Shown: positions 8,996 to 19,900 of the stretch, piece by piece | How positions within the stretch are numbered: position 1 is the first letter of the stretch | Layout: every line of letters begins with the position of its first letter | DNA from: Hephaestia caeni | GTDB taxonomy: Bacteria; Pseudomonadota; Alphaproteobacteria; Sphingomonadales; Sphingomonadaceae | Direction: 5' to 3' | Assembly: GCF_003550065.1 (NCBI RefSeq) | Contig: NZ_QXDC01000004.1 | Coordinates: forward strand, 558,001 to 622,000 | Length of the DNA: 64,000 nt | Notes under the pieces: model-generated | Told to the model about the DNA's origin: nothing | Databases searched by the model: none | What the model saw: the letters and a program-made list of their open reading frames with translations, nothing else | Program-made: the position numbers and the translations under genes

Positions 8996-9841
8996 TCAGC
9001 TCTTGAGCTTCCAGCCCCTTCTCAGCAGCATGTAGCACAGCAAACCGAGCGCGACGTTGATCGCGAGCACGAGCGCCGATCCGATCGCGATCGGCGAATC
9101 CGCCACCCCCAGGAAGCCATACCGGAAGCCCGAGATGATGTAGAAGAACGGATTGAGATGGCTGATCGCGCGGAAGGCGGGCGCCAGCCGATCGACCGAA
9201 TAGAAGGTGCCCGACAGCAAGGCGAGCGGCGCGACAACGAAATTGGTCACCGCGGCGGCATGATCGAACTTCTCCGCCCAGATCGAGGTCAGCACCCCGA
9301 GGAACGACAGGAACAGCGACCCGAGGAAGCCGAACCACAGGATCGCCCACAGATGATGCGGCGTCACGTCGATGCCCGGCCACAGCGCCATCGCCAGCCA
9401 CACCGCGCCGCCGACGCAGAACGCGCGCGTCACCGCGCCGCCCGCGATTCCCGCCAGCAATTCCGATGTCGACAGCGGCGGCTGGAGGTAATCGACGATC
9501 GTCCCCTGGATCTTGCCGACCAGCAGCGAGAAGCTCGCATTGGCGAATGCGTTCTGGAGCATCCCCATCACGATCAGCCCCGGCGCGATGAAGTCGCCGA
9601 ACGGCACGCCCATCACCTGCGCCCGCCCGCGTCCGCCCAAAGCGACGGTAAAAATGATGAGATAAAGGAGCGTCGTGATCGCCGGCGCCCAGATCGTCTG
9701 GAGCTGGACCTTGAAGAACCGCCGCACCTCCTTCACATAGAGCGTGCGAAGCCCGCCCCAATTGACGTTCCTGATCACGGGCACGCCGGGGGCATTCGCC
9801 ACCGCCGACTGGATTTCGCCGAAAGGGGGCTGGCTGCTCAT
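8996..9841 (-). CDS. ABC-2 type transporter permease
   Basis: Inner-membrane subunit of an ABC exporter, 281 residues from MSSQPPFGE, with six hydrophobic segments. The ABC-2 signature region SGTFYSVDRLAPAFRAISHLNP sits in the second half and PLSTSELLAG in the first. Substrate unknown; proteins of this type pair with a separate ATPase in drug, polysaccharide or lipid export. No ATPase gene is adjacent in this window. It is divergent from gcrA, with 64 bases between starts. A start 15 codons further upstream is less likely. Confidence 0.85.
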   Translation of the reverse strand: MSSQPPFGEIQSAVANAPGVPVIRNVNWGGLRTLYVKEVRRFFKVQLQTIWAPAITTLLYLIIFTVALGGRGRAQVMGVPFGDFIAPGLIVMGMLQNAFANASFSLLVGKIQGTIVDYLQPPLSTSELLAGIAGGAVTRAFCVGGAVWLAMALWPGIDVTPHHLWAILWFGFLGSLFLSFLGVLTSIWAEKFDHAAAVTNFVVAPLALLSGTFYSVDRLAPAFRAISHLNPFFYIISGFRYGFLGVADSPIAIGSALVLAINVALGLLCYMLLRRGWKLKS

Positions 9842-9905
9842 GCTGCGATCGCGTAATCGCTGCCGCCGCCGCCCGCAACCCGGCAAAGGATTTTAAAGGA
9901 CCGAC

Positions 9906-10565
9906 ATGGCCTGGACCGACGAACGCATCGATACGCTCAAGGCGATGTGGGAAAAGGGAATGACCGCGAGCCAGATCGCCGAGGCGCTCGGCGGGGTCAG
10001 CCGCAACGCCGTCATCGGCAAGGCGCACCGGCTGGGGCTTCAATCGCGCCCGTCGCCGGTCAAGCCCAATGACGACGATACCCCCAAGGCGGCGCCGAAG
10101 CCCGCGCCCAGGCCGCCGGTCGAATCGAAACCCGTCAAGGCAGCGCCTCCCCCCCCACCTGCGCCTGCCCCGGCACCCAGCCCTGCGCCTGCCGCCGCCC
10201 CCGCGCCGGCCGCGACCGCCGAGCTCAGGGTCGTGCTGCGCTCGATCGGTCCCGGCGGCTTCGTCCGCCAGTCGCCGGGCGAGCAGCAGCCCCCCGCCAC
10301 GCCCGCGCCGCCGCGCCGGCTGGTGCCCGCGCGCCCGAGCCCCGAGATCGCGGGCAAGACGACTCTGCTCGATCTGAACGACCGCATCTGCAAATGGCCG
10401 ATCGGCCATCCCGGCGAGCCCGATTTCCACTTTTGCGGCCAGCCGGTGAACCCGGGCTTCCCGTATTGCGTCGCGCATTGCGGCCACGCCTATCAGGCGC
10501 AGCTCCCGCGCCGCGATCGCCGTCCGCCGCCCCCGCTCCCCTTCGGCGGCCCGCGCTCGCGCTGA
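9906..10565 (+). CDS. gcrA: Cell cycle regulator GcrA
   Basis: GcrA is an alphaproteobacterial sigma70-associated activator acting at GANTC-methylated promoters. The N-terminus WTDERIDTLKAMWEKG with ASQIAEALGGVSRNAVIGKA (residues 3-40) is the conserved DNA-binding domain. A long Pro/Ala-rich linker follows (about 55-140). The C-terminal part has the family's four cysteines (CKWPIG...FCGQP...YCVAHC). At 219 residues it is longer than the Caulobacter protein because of the linker. An AAAGGA site lies just before the ATG. Confidence 0.93.
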   Translation: MAWTDERIDTLKAMWEKGMTASQIAEALGGVSRNAVIGKAHRLGLQSRPSPVKPNDDDTPKAAPKPAPRPPVESKPVKAAPPPPPAPAPAPSPAPAAAPAPAATAELRVVLRSIGPGGFVRQSPGEQQPPATPAPPRRLVPARPSPEIAGKTTLLDLNDRICKWPIGHPGEPDFHFCGQPVNPGFPYCVAHCGHAYQAQLPRRDRRPPPPLPFGGPRSR

Positions 10566-10719
10566 ACCACGCAAATTGCGCGGGACGGCCCCGCCCGGCG
10601 GCAATCCGGCCGGCGGCGGCGCGATAACGACCGCGCACATTACGTAATTCGGCGATTCGCCGGCTTCGCGCGGCCCTAAGCGCGCGCTTGCGATGATGTG
10701 ATCCCTCGGGAGGCATGTC

Positions 10720-11403
10720 ATGCACCACCACAAGCGATCGCCGGCGTTTGAGCCACTGACGTGGCGACCTCACCCGCTGCCCGTTCGTCCCCGGACCGGA
10801 TCCGGGGCTGTCGAGACCCCGCTCTTTCTGCGGCGTCGATCGACTCTGGCAAATCGGGATCGCTCCCGCCCCGTTCGTGCTGAGCCTGTCGAAGCACCGT
10901 TTTTCTTCGACCCGGCTCGAAAGGCAGAACGGCCCTTCGACAAGCTCAGAGCCTGCCCCGGACATGATCCGGGGGCGAACGGTTCATGTTCAACACCCGT
11001 CGTCCTGAAAACCGACAGCCGCGGCGCGGTGATCGTCGAGATGGCGCTGGTGCTGCCGCTGCTCGTCACATTGCTGCTCGGGCTGGTCTGCTACGGCCAG
11101 TATTTCCTCATCGCGCACAGCGTTCAGCAGATCGCCAACGACGCCGCGCGCGCGACGATCGGCGGGCTGACCTCCGACGAACGCAGCCGGCTCGCGGTTG
11201 ACGCCGCGGATGCCGCCGCCGCGATCAATCCCGAGATCGATGTCGAGGCGATGCAGGTCGCCGTCCACGAACAGGGCGCGACGATCGCGGTCAGCGTCAC
11301 CGTCGATGCCGGGGCGCGGCTGATCCGGTTTCCGCTGGTGCCGATGCCGTCGTCGCAGATCGCGCGCACCGCCGCGGTGCTGGCGCCGGGGGCCGGGGCA
11401 TGA
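10720..11403 (+). CDS. TadE-like pseudopilin with an in-frame palindromic-element insertion
   Basis: The TadE-like core begins at RGAVIVEMALVLP (residues 101-113), with a membrane helix to about 128 and a small extracytoplasmic domain. These proteins are minor pseudopilins of Tad/Flp pili. The only well-placed start is ATG 10720, with CGGGAGG six bases upstream. Between it and the core the frame stays open through a 200-base composite palindrome (A3, residues about 21-88). No other ATG with a ribosome site lies closer to the core; GTG at 11029 is possible but lacks the usual basic leader. The stop overlaps the next start (ATGA). Confidence 0.75.
   Translation: MHHHKRSPAFEPLTWRPHPLPVRPRTGSGAVETPLFLRRRSTLANRDRSRPVRAEPVEAPFFFDPARKAERPFDKLRACPGHDPGANGSCSTPVVLKTDSRGAVIVEMALVLPLLVTLLLGLVCYGQYFLIAHSVQQIANDAARATIGGLTSDERSRLAVDAADAAAAINPEIDVEAMQVAVHEQGATIAVSVTVDAGARLIRFPLVPMPSSQIARTAAVLAPGAGA
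10782..10981. repeat. Composite palindromic element A3 inside the TadE-like reading frame
   Basis: About 200 bases. The outer ends CGTTCGTCCCCGGA and CCGGGGGCGAACG enclose a second family-A element that begins CGTTCGTGCTGAGCCTGTCG near 10882. It looks like one element placed within another. In the gene's frame the inner copy encodes PVRAEPVEAPFF and RPFDKLR, the same peptides as in element A4. Confidence 0.83.
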
Positions 11404-13037
11404 CGCGGGTGCTTGTCCGGGATACGCGCGCCGGGGTCGGCATGATCGTCGCGCTGGCGATGCCGGTCGCGATCGGCGCCGCCGCGCTTGCCGTCGATGT
11501 CGGCAGCGCCACGCTCGCGACGCGCAAGCTGCAAGGGGTGGCGGACGCCGCCGCGCTCGCCGCCGCCACCGATCCCGCGCACGCCCATGCTGCCGCCGAG
11601 CGCGCGGTCGCCGCCGCCGGGCTCGCCGTCACGGTCGATATCGCCGCCGTCCCCGGCCGCTATCGTGCCGATGCGACGGTGCCCGTGGCCGAACGCTACA
11701 CCGCCGGGGCGATGCCCGCCGACGCTGCCCGGGTGACACTCACCGCCGCCACACCGACCTATTTCGGCAGGATCTTCGGTGCCCACGCGATCACGATCCG
11801 ACGTTCGGCAACCGCCGCACAGACGCGCATGGCGAGCTTCGCGATCGGCAGCCGGCTGGCGTCGATCGACGGCGGCGTGCTCAACGCGCTGCTCTCGGGA
11901 CTCACCGGATCGAGCATCTCGCTCAAGGTGCTCGATTATCGCGCGCTCGCCGACGCCGATGTCGATCTGTTCGCCTGGCTCGATGCGCTGCGCACGCAGG
12001 CGCATGTCTCGGCGGGCAGCTATGACGAACTGCTCGGCACTTCGGTCTCGGTTGGCGACGCGCTTGCCGCCGCCGCGAGCGTGACTCGCGATTCGGCCGC
12101 CGCCGAGGCGCTGCGCACGCTCGCGACACAGGTCGGCGATGCGACGATGCCGCTCGATCGCCTGATCGATCTCGGTCCGCTCGGCGGCGCGAATGCGGGG
12201 CCGGAGGGCTTCGCGCGCATCAACGCGCTGTCCCTCATCTCGACGCTGCTCGAACGGTCGAGCGCCGAGCGCCGCATCCGGCTCGATCTCGGCGGCGCGG
12301 TCGCGGGGCTCGCGACCACCCGCGTGACGATCGCGCTCGGCGAGCCCGAGAAGCAATCGCCGTGGATCGCGATCGGCGATACCGGCGCCCCGGTCGTGCG
12401 CACCGCCCAAGCGCGCCTCTATGTCGAGGCAGCCGCGGGCACTGCCGCGCTGCCCGGTCTCGGCGGCCTCGCCAGCATCCGCCTGCCGCTGTTCGTCGAA
12501 CTGGCGAGCGCCGAGGCGCGGCTCGACGCGATCGATTGCCCCGCGCCCGACGCACGCACCGTCACGCTGGGCGCGCGCACCAACCCCGGCCACGCCGCGA
12601 TCGCGCAGATCGATCCTGCGCAGCTCGACGATTTCACCACGCCCGTCGCGCTCCATCCGGCGAAGGTGCTCGATACGCTGCTGCTCGACATCGAGGCACG
12701 CGCCGACATCGATCTCGGCGCCGCCGAGCAATGGCAATCGGTGCGCTTCGAGGAAGCCGACATCGCCGGCGGCACGCCCAAATCGGTCGAAAGCGGCAGC
12801 GCGGTCGGCGGCGTCGCGCAATCGCTCGCGCATAACGTGACGCTGACGCCGGTATTGGCCGGCCTCCCGCTGCCGGTGGGGCCGGTGCTCGGCGCGGTCG
12901 GGGGGCAGCTCAACCTGCTCGCCCCGACGGTCGACGGCCTCGTCAACCTCGTCACCGGCGCGGCGGGCGTGCACTACGGCGAAGCCGACCTGCGCGTGAC
13001 CGGCGCAAAATGCGGCATCGCACGCCTGGTGGCGTGA
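11400..13037 (+). CDS. TadG-like Flp pilus assembly protein
   Basis: A 545-residue protein whose first 60 residues match the TadE/TadG-like N-terminal segment: a basic start, a membrane helix at about 13-34 (MIVALAMPVAIGAAALAVDV), then TRKLQGVADAAALAAA. The large remainder should be extracytoplasmic; I recognise no von Willebrand domain in it. Two cysteines occur late (in IDCPAPD and AKCGIARL). It overlaps the TadE-like gene by four bases and is probably co-translated. No other tad genes are in the window. Confidence 0.78.
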   Translation: MTRVLVRDTRAGVGMIVALAMPVAIGAAALAVDVGSATLATRKLQGVADAAALAAATDPAHAHAAAERAVAAAGLAVTVDIAAVPGRYRADATVPVAERYTAGAMPADAARVTLTAATPTYFGRIFGAHAITIRRSATAAQTRMASFAIGSRLASIDGGVLNALLSGLTGSSISLKVLDYRALADADVDLFAWLDALRTQAHVSAGSYDELLGTSVSVGDALAAAASVTRDSAAAEALRTLATQVGDATMPLDRLIDLGPLGGANAGPEGFARINALSLISTLLERSSAERRIRLDLGGAVAGLATTRVTIALGEPEKQSPWIAIGDTGAPVVRTAQARLYVEAAAGTAALPGLGGLASIRLPLFVELASAEARLDAIDCPAPDARTVTLGARTNPGHAAIAQIDPAQLDDFTTPVALHPAKVLDTLLLDIEARADIDLGAAEQWQSVRFEEADIAGGTPKSVESGSAVGGVAQSLAHNVTLTPVLAGLPLPVGPVLGAVGGQLNLLAPTVDGLVNLVTGAAGVHYGEADLRVTGAKCGIARLVA

Positions 13038-13043
13038 GACCGC

Positions 13044-15330
<2,287 letters not shown>

Positions 15331-15363
15331 TTAGCGGGGCGCGGTGCACAGAAGGAGGAGAGG

Positions 15364-16821
15364 ATGCGCCGGATAACGCGCGGTCACCACCCACACCCCG
15401 TTCGTGCTGAGCCTGTCGAAGCACCGTTCTTCCTTGCTCCGGCACGGAAGCAAGGGCGGCCCTTCGACAAGCTCAGGGTGAACGGCTCTCCTTTAAGGCG
15501 CGTCGTTCTGGCAGCCACCCTCGCCGCCATGCTCATGCCCGTCGCCGCGACCGCGCAACAGGCCGCACAGCCGCCCGCCGCCGCCGCCGAAGACACCGCC
15601 ACCCTCGACCAGCGCGCCGCCGATCTCATCCCGCTGCTCAACGGCGGCGGCGACGTGCCCGCGGCGTTCGCGCCCGAATTTCTGGCGCAGGTGAGCGAGC
15701 CGCAATTGCGCGCAACGCTCGCGCAGGTGACGCAGATGCTCGGCCGCGCGGAAAAGGTCGCGACGCTGAGCCCGATCGCCGCGCACGCCGCCGATGCCAC
15801 GGTCGCCTACGAAAAAGGCACGCTCACGCTCAAGTTCGCGGTTCAGCCCGAGGCGCCGCACCGCTTTATCGGCCTGCGCCTCACGGGCACGCAGACCGGC
15901 GAACAATCGATCGACGAGGTCGCGGCCGCGATCCGCGCGCTGCCGGGCAAGACCGGCTTCATCCTCACCCGGCTCGACACCCCCGATGCGCCCCCGATCG
16001 CCGCGATCGAGCCCGATCGGCCGCTCGCGATCGGCTCGGCGTTCAAGCTCGTGATCCTTGCCGAACTGGTGCGCGAGATCGCAGGCGGAAAGCGCCATTG
16101 GGACGATCCGATCACGCTCGACGGCGGCGATCTGCCCGGCGGCTTCTACGCCGACAAGGCCAAGGGCACGATCGCCACGCTGCGCGATCTCGCGACGAAG
16201 ATGATCTCGGTCAGCGACAACAGCGCCACCGATATCCTCCTCCACACGCTCGGGCGCGACAAGGTGGAGGCGATGCTGCCCGTGGTCGGGATCAAGGACC
16301 AGTCGGGGATGCGCCCGTTCCTCTCGACGCTCGATATGTTCAAACTGAAGGGCGTCGACGGCGGCAAACTCGGCGACCAATGGCTGACGCTCGACGACAA
16401 GGGCCGCCGCAAACTGCTCGCGGAGAAAGTCGCCCCGGCGCCGATCGCGGCGATCCCCGCCGGCCTGTTCCAGGACAACAAGCCCAATCGGCTGGGTATC
16501 GAATGGTACGCCAGCCCCGCCGATCTCGCGCGCGTGATGGATTGGCTGCGGCGCCACACCGAAACCGGCCCGGCGGCCGAGGCGCGCCGCATCCTTGGGC
16601 TCAACCCCGGCATCCCCGCCGACACCGCTGCGCATTGGGCCTATGTCGGTTACAAGGGCGGTTCGGAGCCCGGCGTGCTCGACATGACGCTCTTGCTCCA
16701 CGCCAAAAGCGGCGGCTGGTACGCCCTCAGCGGCACGTGGAACAACCCCGACGCCGCGCTCGCCGAAGGCCGCCTGATCGGTCTCATATCGCGCGCGGCG
16801 ATGCTGGCGGCGGAACGGTAA
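15364..16821 (+). CDS. Class A beta-lactamase-like serine hydrolase with in-frame element insertion
   Basis: A 485-residue exported protein. The catalytic motifs of the class A fold are present: SAFK (S225, K228), SDN (284-286) and KGG (431-433). An N-terminal domain (about 75-185) precedes the hydrolase fold, as in ORF12-type esterase/beta-lactamase relatives, so beta-lactam resistance is not implied. The start is ATG 15364 behind AAGGAGG. Residues 12-41 are encoded by palindromic element A4. Only after it comes the signal peptide RRVVLAATLAAMLMPVAATA. The gene lies 33 bases after parE. Confidence 0.85.
   Translation: MRRITRGHHPHPVRAEPVEAPFFLAPARKQGRPFDKLRVNGSPLRRVVLAATLAAMLMPVAATAQQAAQPPAAAAEDTATLDQRAADLIPLLNGGGDVPAAFAPEFLAQVSEPQLRATLAQVTQMLGRAEKVATLSPIAAHAADATVAYEKGTLTLKFAVQPEAPHRFIGLRLTGTQTGEQSIDEVAAAIRALPGKTGFILTRLDTPDAPPIAAIEPDRPLAIGSAFKLVILAELVREIAGGKRHWDDPITLDGGDLPGGFYADKAKGTIATLRDLATKMISVSDNSATDILLHTLGRDKVEAMLPVVGIKDQSGMRPFLSTLDMFKLKGVDGGKLGDQWLTLDDKGRRKLLAEKVAPAPIAAIPAGLFQDNKPNRLGIEWYASPADLARVMDWLRRHTETGPAAEARRILGLNPGIPADTAAHWAYVGYKGGSEPGVLDMTLLLHAKSGGWYALSGTWNNPDAALAEGRLIGLISRAAMLAAER
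15399..15484. repeat. Palindromic element A4 inside the beta-lactamase-like frame
   Basis: 86 bases with ends CGTTCGTGCTGAGCCTGTCG and CGACAAGCTCAGGGTGAACG. It encodes about 30 extra residues between the start codon and the signal peptide of the host gene, without breaking the frame. Confidence 0.87.
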
Positions 16822-16824
16822 TCC

Positions 16825-16910
16825 GTCATGCCGGACTTGTTCCGGCATCCAACCCTCCACGAGCGGTAGCGTTTGAGGCACGTTGGACCCCGGAACAAGT
16901 CCGGGGTGAC
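16825..16910. repeat. Palindromic element B3
   Basis: 86 bases beginning GTCATGCCGGACTTGTTCC and ending GTCCGGGGTGAC, with the same internal CCAACCCTCC block as B2. It lies between the convergent beta-lactamase-like gene and tamB. Confidence 0.83.
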
Positions 16911-16937
16911 GGAAGAAAATTGGCGCACCCCCCGCCC

Positions 16938-19900
16938 TCAATAATCCTTCGACACCCGCACGTTGGCACTCTGCCGCCCCAGCGTCGAGATGCTCGACAA
17001 GAGCGACAGCCAGCGCGTCACCTGGAACTCGACCTGCGTCGCCGAATAGCCCTGCCCGTCGGTGATGATCTCGGCGAACAGCCGCCGGGTGATATATTTG
17101 CCCGCCGCGATCGAGGTGCCCTGACCGGTCTGCGGGTCGGCGGGCAGGATGCGCAGCCGGTCGAGCCCCACCGCACGGCGGAAGGCGTTGATCGGGTTGA
17201 TCCCGCTGCCGCCGTCCTGCAACGCCGCCACCGCGGCGGCGAGCTGGAGCGCCTCGGGCGCCGACAGATTGGTGATCGAGGTGCCGAACAGCAATCGTGA
17301 CATCAATTCGTCCTCGGGCAGCGCCGGAATCGAGGTGAACGAGATTTCGGGCTTCTGCGCGTTGCCGGTGACGTGGATCGTCGCGTTGAGCCCGGTCTCG
17401 CTGGCGTTGGCGGAGATATCGAGCGCCGGGTTGGCGGGCGCTTCGCCGGCAAAGCGGATGATCCCGCGATCCAGCTCGAACTCGCGGCCCGCGAATTCGT
17501 AATCGCCGCGGATCAGGTCGGCCCGGCCCGTGATCGCGGGATTGTCGGGGGCGCCGCCGATCTGGAGGTCGGCGGACCATTCGCTGTCGAGCCCCAGCCC
17601 CGTCACCATCAGGCGGTTCTTCATTTTCGCATGGACATCGAGCGTCCACGGTTTGGTCGGCGCTTCGTCCTCCTCGCCACCGCCGGGCAGGTTGATCTCC
17701 TTGATGTTGAGCTGCGGCACCGCGGTCGCCGCGGTCGCGCGGCCGAGCCGATAGCGGCTCTCATTGACCGCGACATCGCCCGAGATCGTCCCGCCCGATC
17801 CGTTCGAGACGAAGCGCAGCGGCCCGGTGACGGTGGCGCCGATATCGTCACGGTCGATCAGCACCGCATGGTCCGCCGCCAGCTTGACGTCGATGCCGAA
17901 GCCGTTGGCGGCGGCGAAATCGAACGCGCCCGAGCCTGAGACGCTGCCCTTGCCCGCCGTCCCCGTGAACTGGTTCAGCACCAGCCGCGAGCCGTTGAAC
18001 GCGCCGTGCGCGCGCAGATTGGTGACGACGGTGCCGGTGGTGCCGCTTTCGAGCCGCGCGCCATTGGCATCGACCACGCCCTGGATGCGCGGATCGGCGA
18101 GCCGCCCGGTCGCGTCGGCGGCGATCGAGACCGGGCCGGAAAGATCGAACAGTTCCACCCCCGTCAGCCGCCACAAGGTATCGGCCGGCCCGGCATAGCG
18201 AAGCTGCGCGAACAGCGGCGCATTCATCAGCCGATCGGCCAGCCCCCCGCTCGCCAGCGGCGACAGCCGCATCTGCGCGCGCCCGATCGTCCGCCCGCCG
18301 CTTGCCACCACCGCGCGCGCGGCGGCCTTGTCGGCGTCGAGCACGGCGGCGATGCCGAGATCGACCGGCCGCGAGGTGAGCACCAGCCCCGATCGGCTCA
18401 GTCCGCGCACCGTCAGGTCCATCTTGCCCGTCGGTGCCCCGCCGCCGCGCACCGCGTAGCTCACCGTGCCCGAGGCGCTGCCGCCGAGCCCGAGCCCGGG
18501 GAACCCGATGTCGAGGATCGACAGCGGCAACCGTGCGAGCTTGGCGTCGATCGCCACCGCATCGCCGCCGACATGCCCGCCGACCTCCGCCTCGCCGCCC
18601 GCGAACGAAAGCCGCGTCTTCGCCAGCCGCCAGCCCTCGCCCTCGCGCGTCACCACCGCCGGCGTCAGCAGCGTGAGATCGCGCCGATCGACCGTCCCCT
18701 CGGCGCGGATCGTGTAGCGATCGGGGGTCACCTGCGTCACCGTCTGGATCGCGAACGCGCGGCCTCGCGATCCAGAGATCGACGCGCGCACCTCGCCGGT
18801 GCCGCCCTTGAGCGACGCCTTTGCGGCGAATCGCCCGATCGTCAGCGGCCCCTGCCGCAGCCCGATCCCGGTCGCATTCGCCTGGATCGTGGTGCCGGCC
18901 GGATCGAGCACGGTCACGAAATCGAGCTTGCCGCGCCTGAGCGTCGCCGCGCCGAGCCGCGCGCGCGCGAAATCGAGATGCCCCTCGATCCGCTGGTCGT
19001 CGCCCTCGGGCCGGAAACGCAGCGCGCCGGTGAAGCCCCCGCCCGCCACGTCGAGCGCGCCGGCGAACCCGCCCGTCACGATATCGAGCGCGCCCGACGC
19101 GTGCGTGCCGCTGACGTCGAGCGCGGCGATCGCGATCCGGCCCTGCCCGCCCGGCGGCAGCAGGATCGCGCCGTGGCTCGTGAACGGCCCCAGTCGCGAT
19201 TGCCCCCTGGCGGTATAATCGAACCCCTGCGCGGTGGGGTCGAGATGCGCGGTCACGTCCTTCAGCCCCAGCGTCGCGTTGGGTGCGTCGAAATGGAGGT
19301 CGAGCGTCGGGTGATCGATCTGCCCGTCGAGCACAATCGTGAACGGCCCATAGGTGCGCTGCACCCCGCGTCCCTCGAAATGGAAACTGCCGTCGCGCCG
19401 CCGGATACCGCTCCCGGTAATACGGATATCGGGCGCGGTCAGCACCAGATCGGTGAAATGGAGCACCAGATCCGGCCCACGTTCGAGCCGCGTGACGATC
19501 TTCGGCAGCCCGCCGGCGAGGCTCGCGAAGAACGCATTGTCGAGCCGCACCATCTGCGCGGTCCCCGTCCCTACCAGCCGCGTCCCGTGCCCGCCCGGCC
19601 CCGGCACCGCCTGCAACCGCGACGTCACATCGACCACGCCCAGTCCGGGGATCAGGTATCGCCGCATACCGCCGTTGAGATTGACCTGATACCGCCCGGT
19701 CCTGAGATCGAGCAGCAGATCGATCCGCCCGTTGAGCTTGTCCGAGGCGAGCTTGAGGTCGTTTCCGGTCAAAAAGGCGCTCGTCACCTTGAGCGCGCCC
19801 GACAGCGACAGGTTGCGCAGGATGCCGCCCGCGACATCGCCCACCCCCGTCACCCGCGCGGCGCTGAACGCCACCGGCACCGTGATCGGCGCCTTGGAAA

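Noticed and set aside
6385-9006. Open frame of 873 codons spanning argF and argD on the opposite strand
   Set aside because: It crosses two real genes and repeat elements and encodes only Arg/Ala/His-rich sequence.
10654-10658. GATTC (GANTC methylation site) before the TadE-like gene as a GcrA target
   Set aside because: A single pentamer is expected by chance at this density and no matching promoter was recognisable.
15364-16821. Calling the SxxK/SDN/KGG protein a resistance beta-lactamase
   Set aside because: The extra N-terminal domain and overall layout fit ORF12-like or esterase relatives; resistance cannot be inferred from these motifs.
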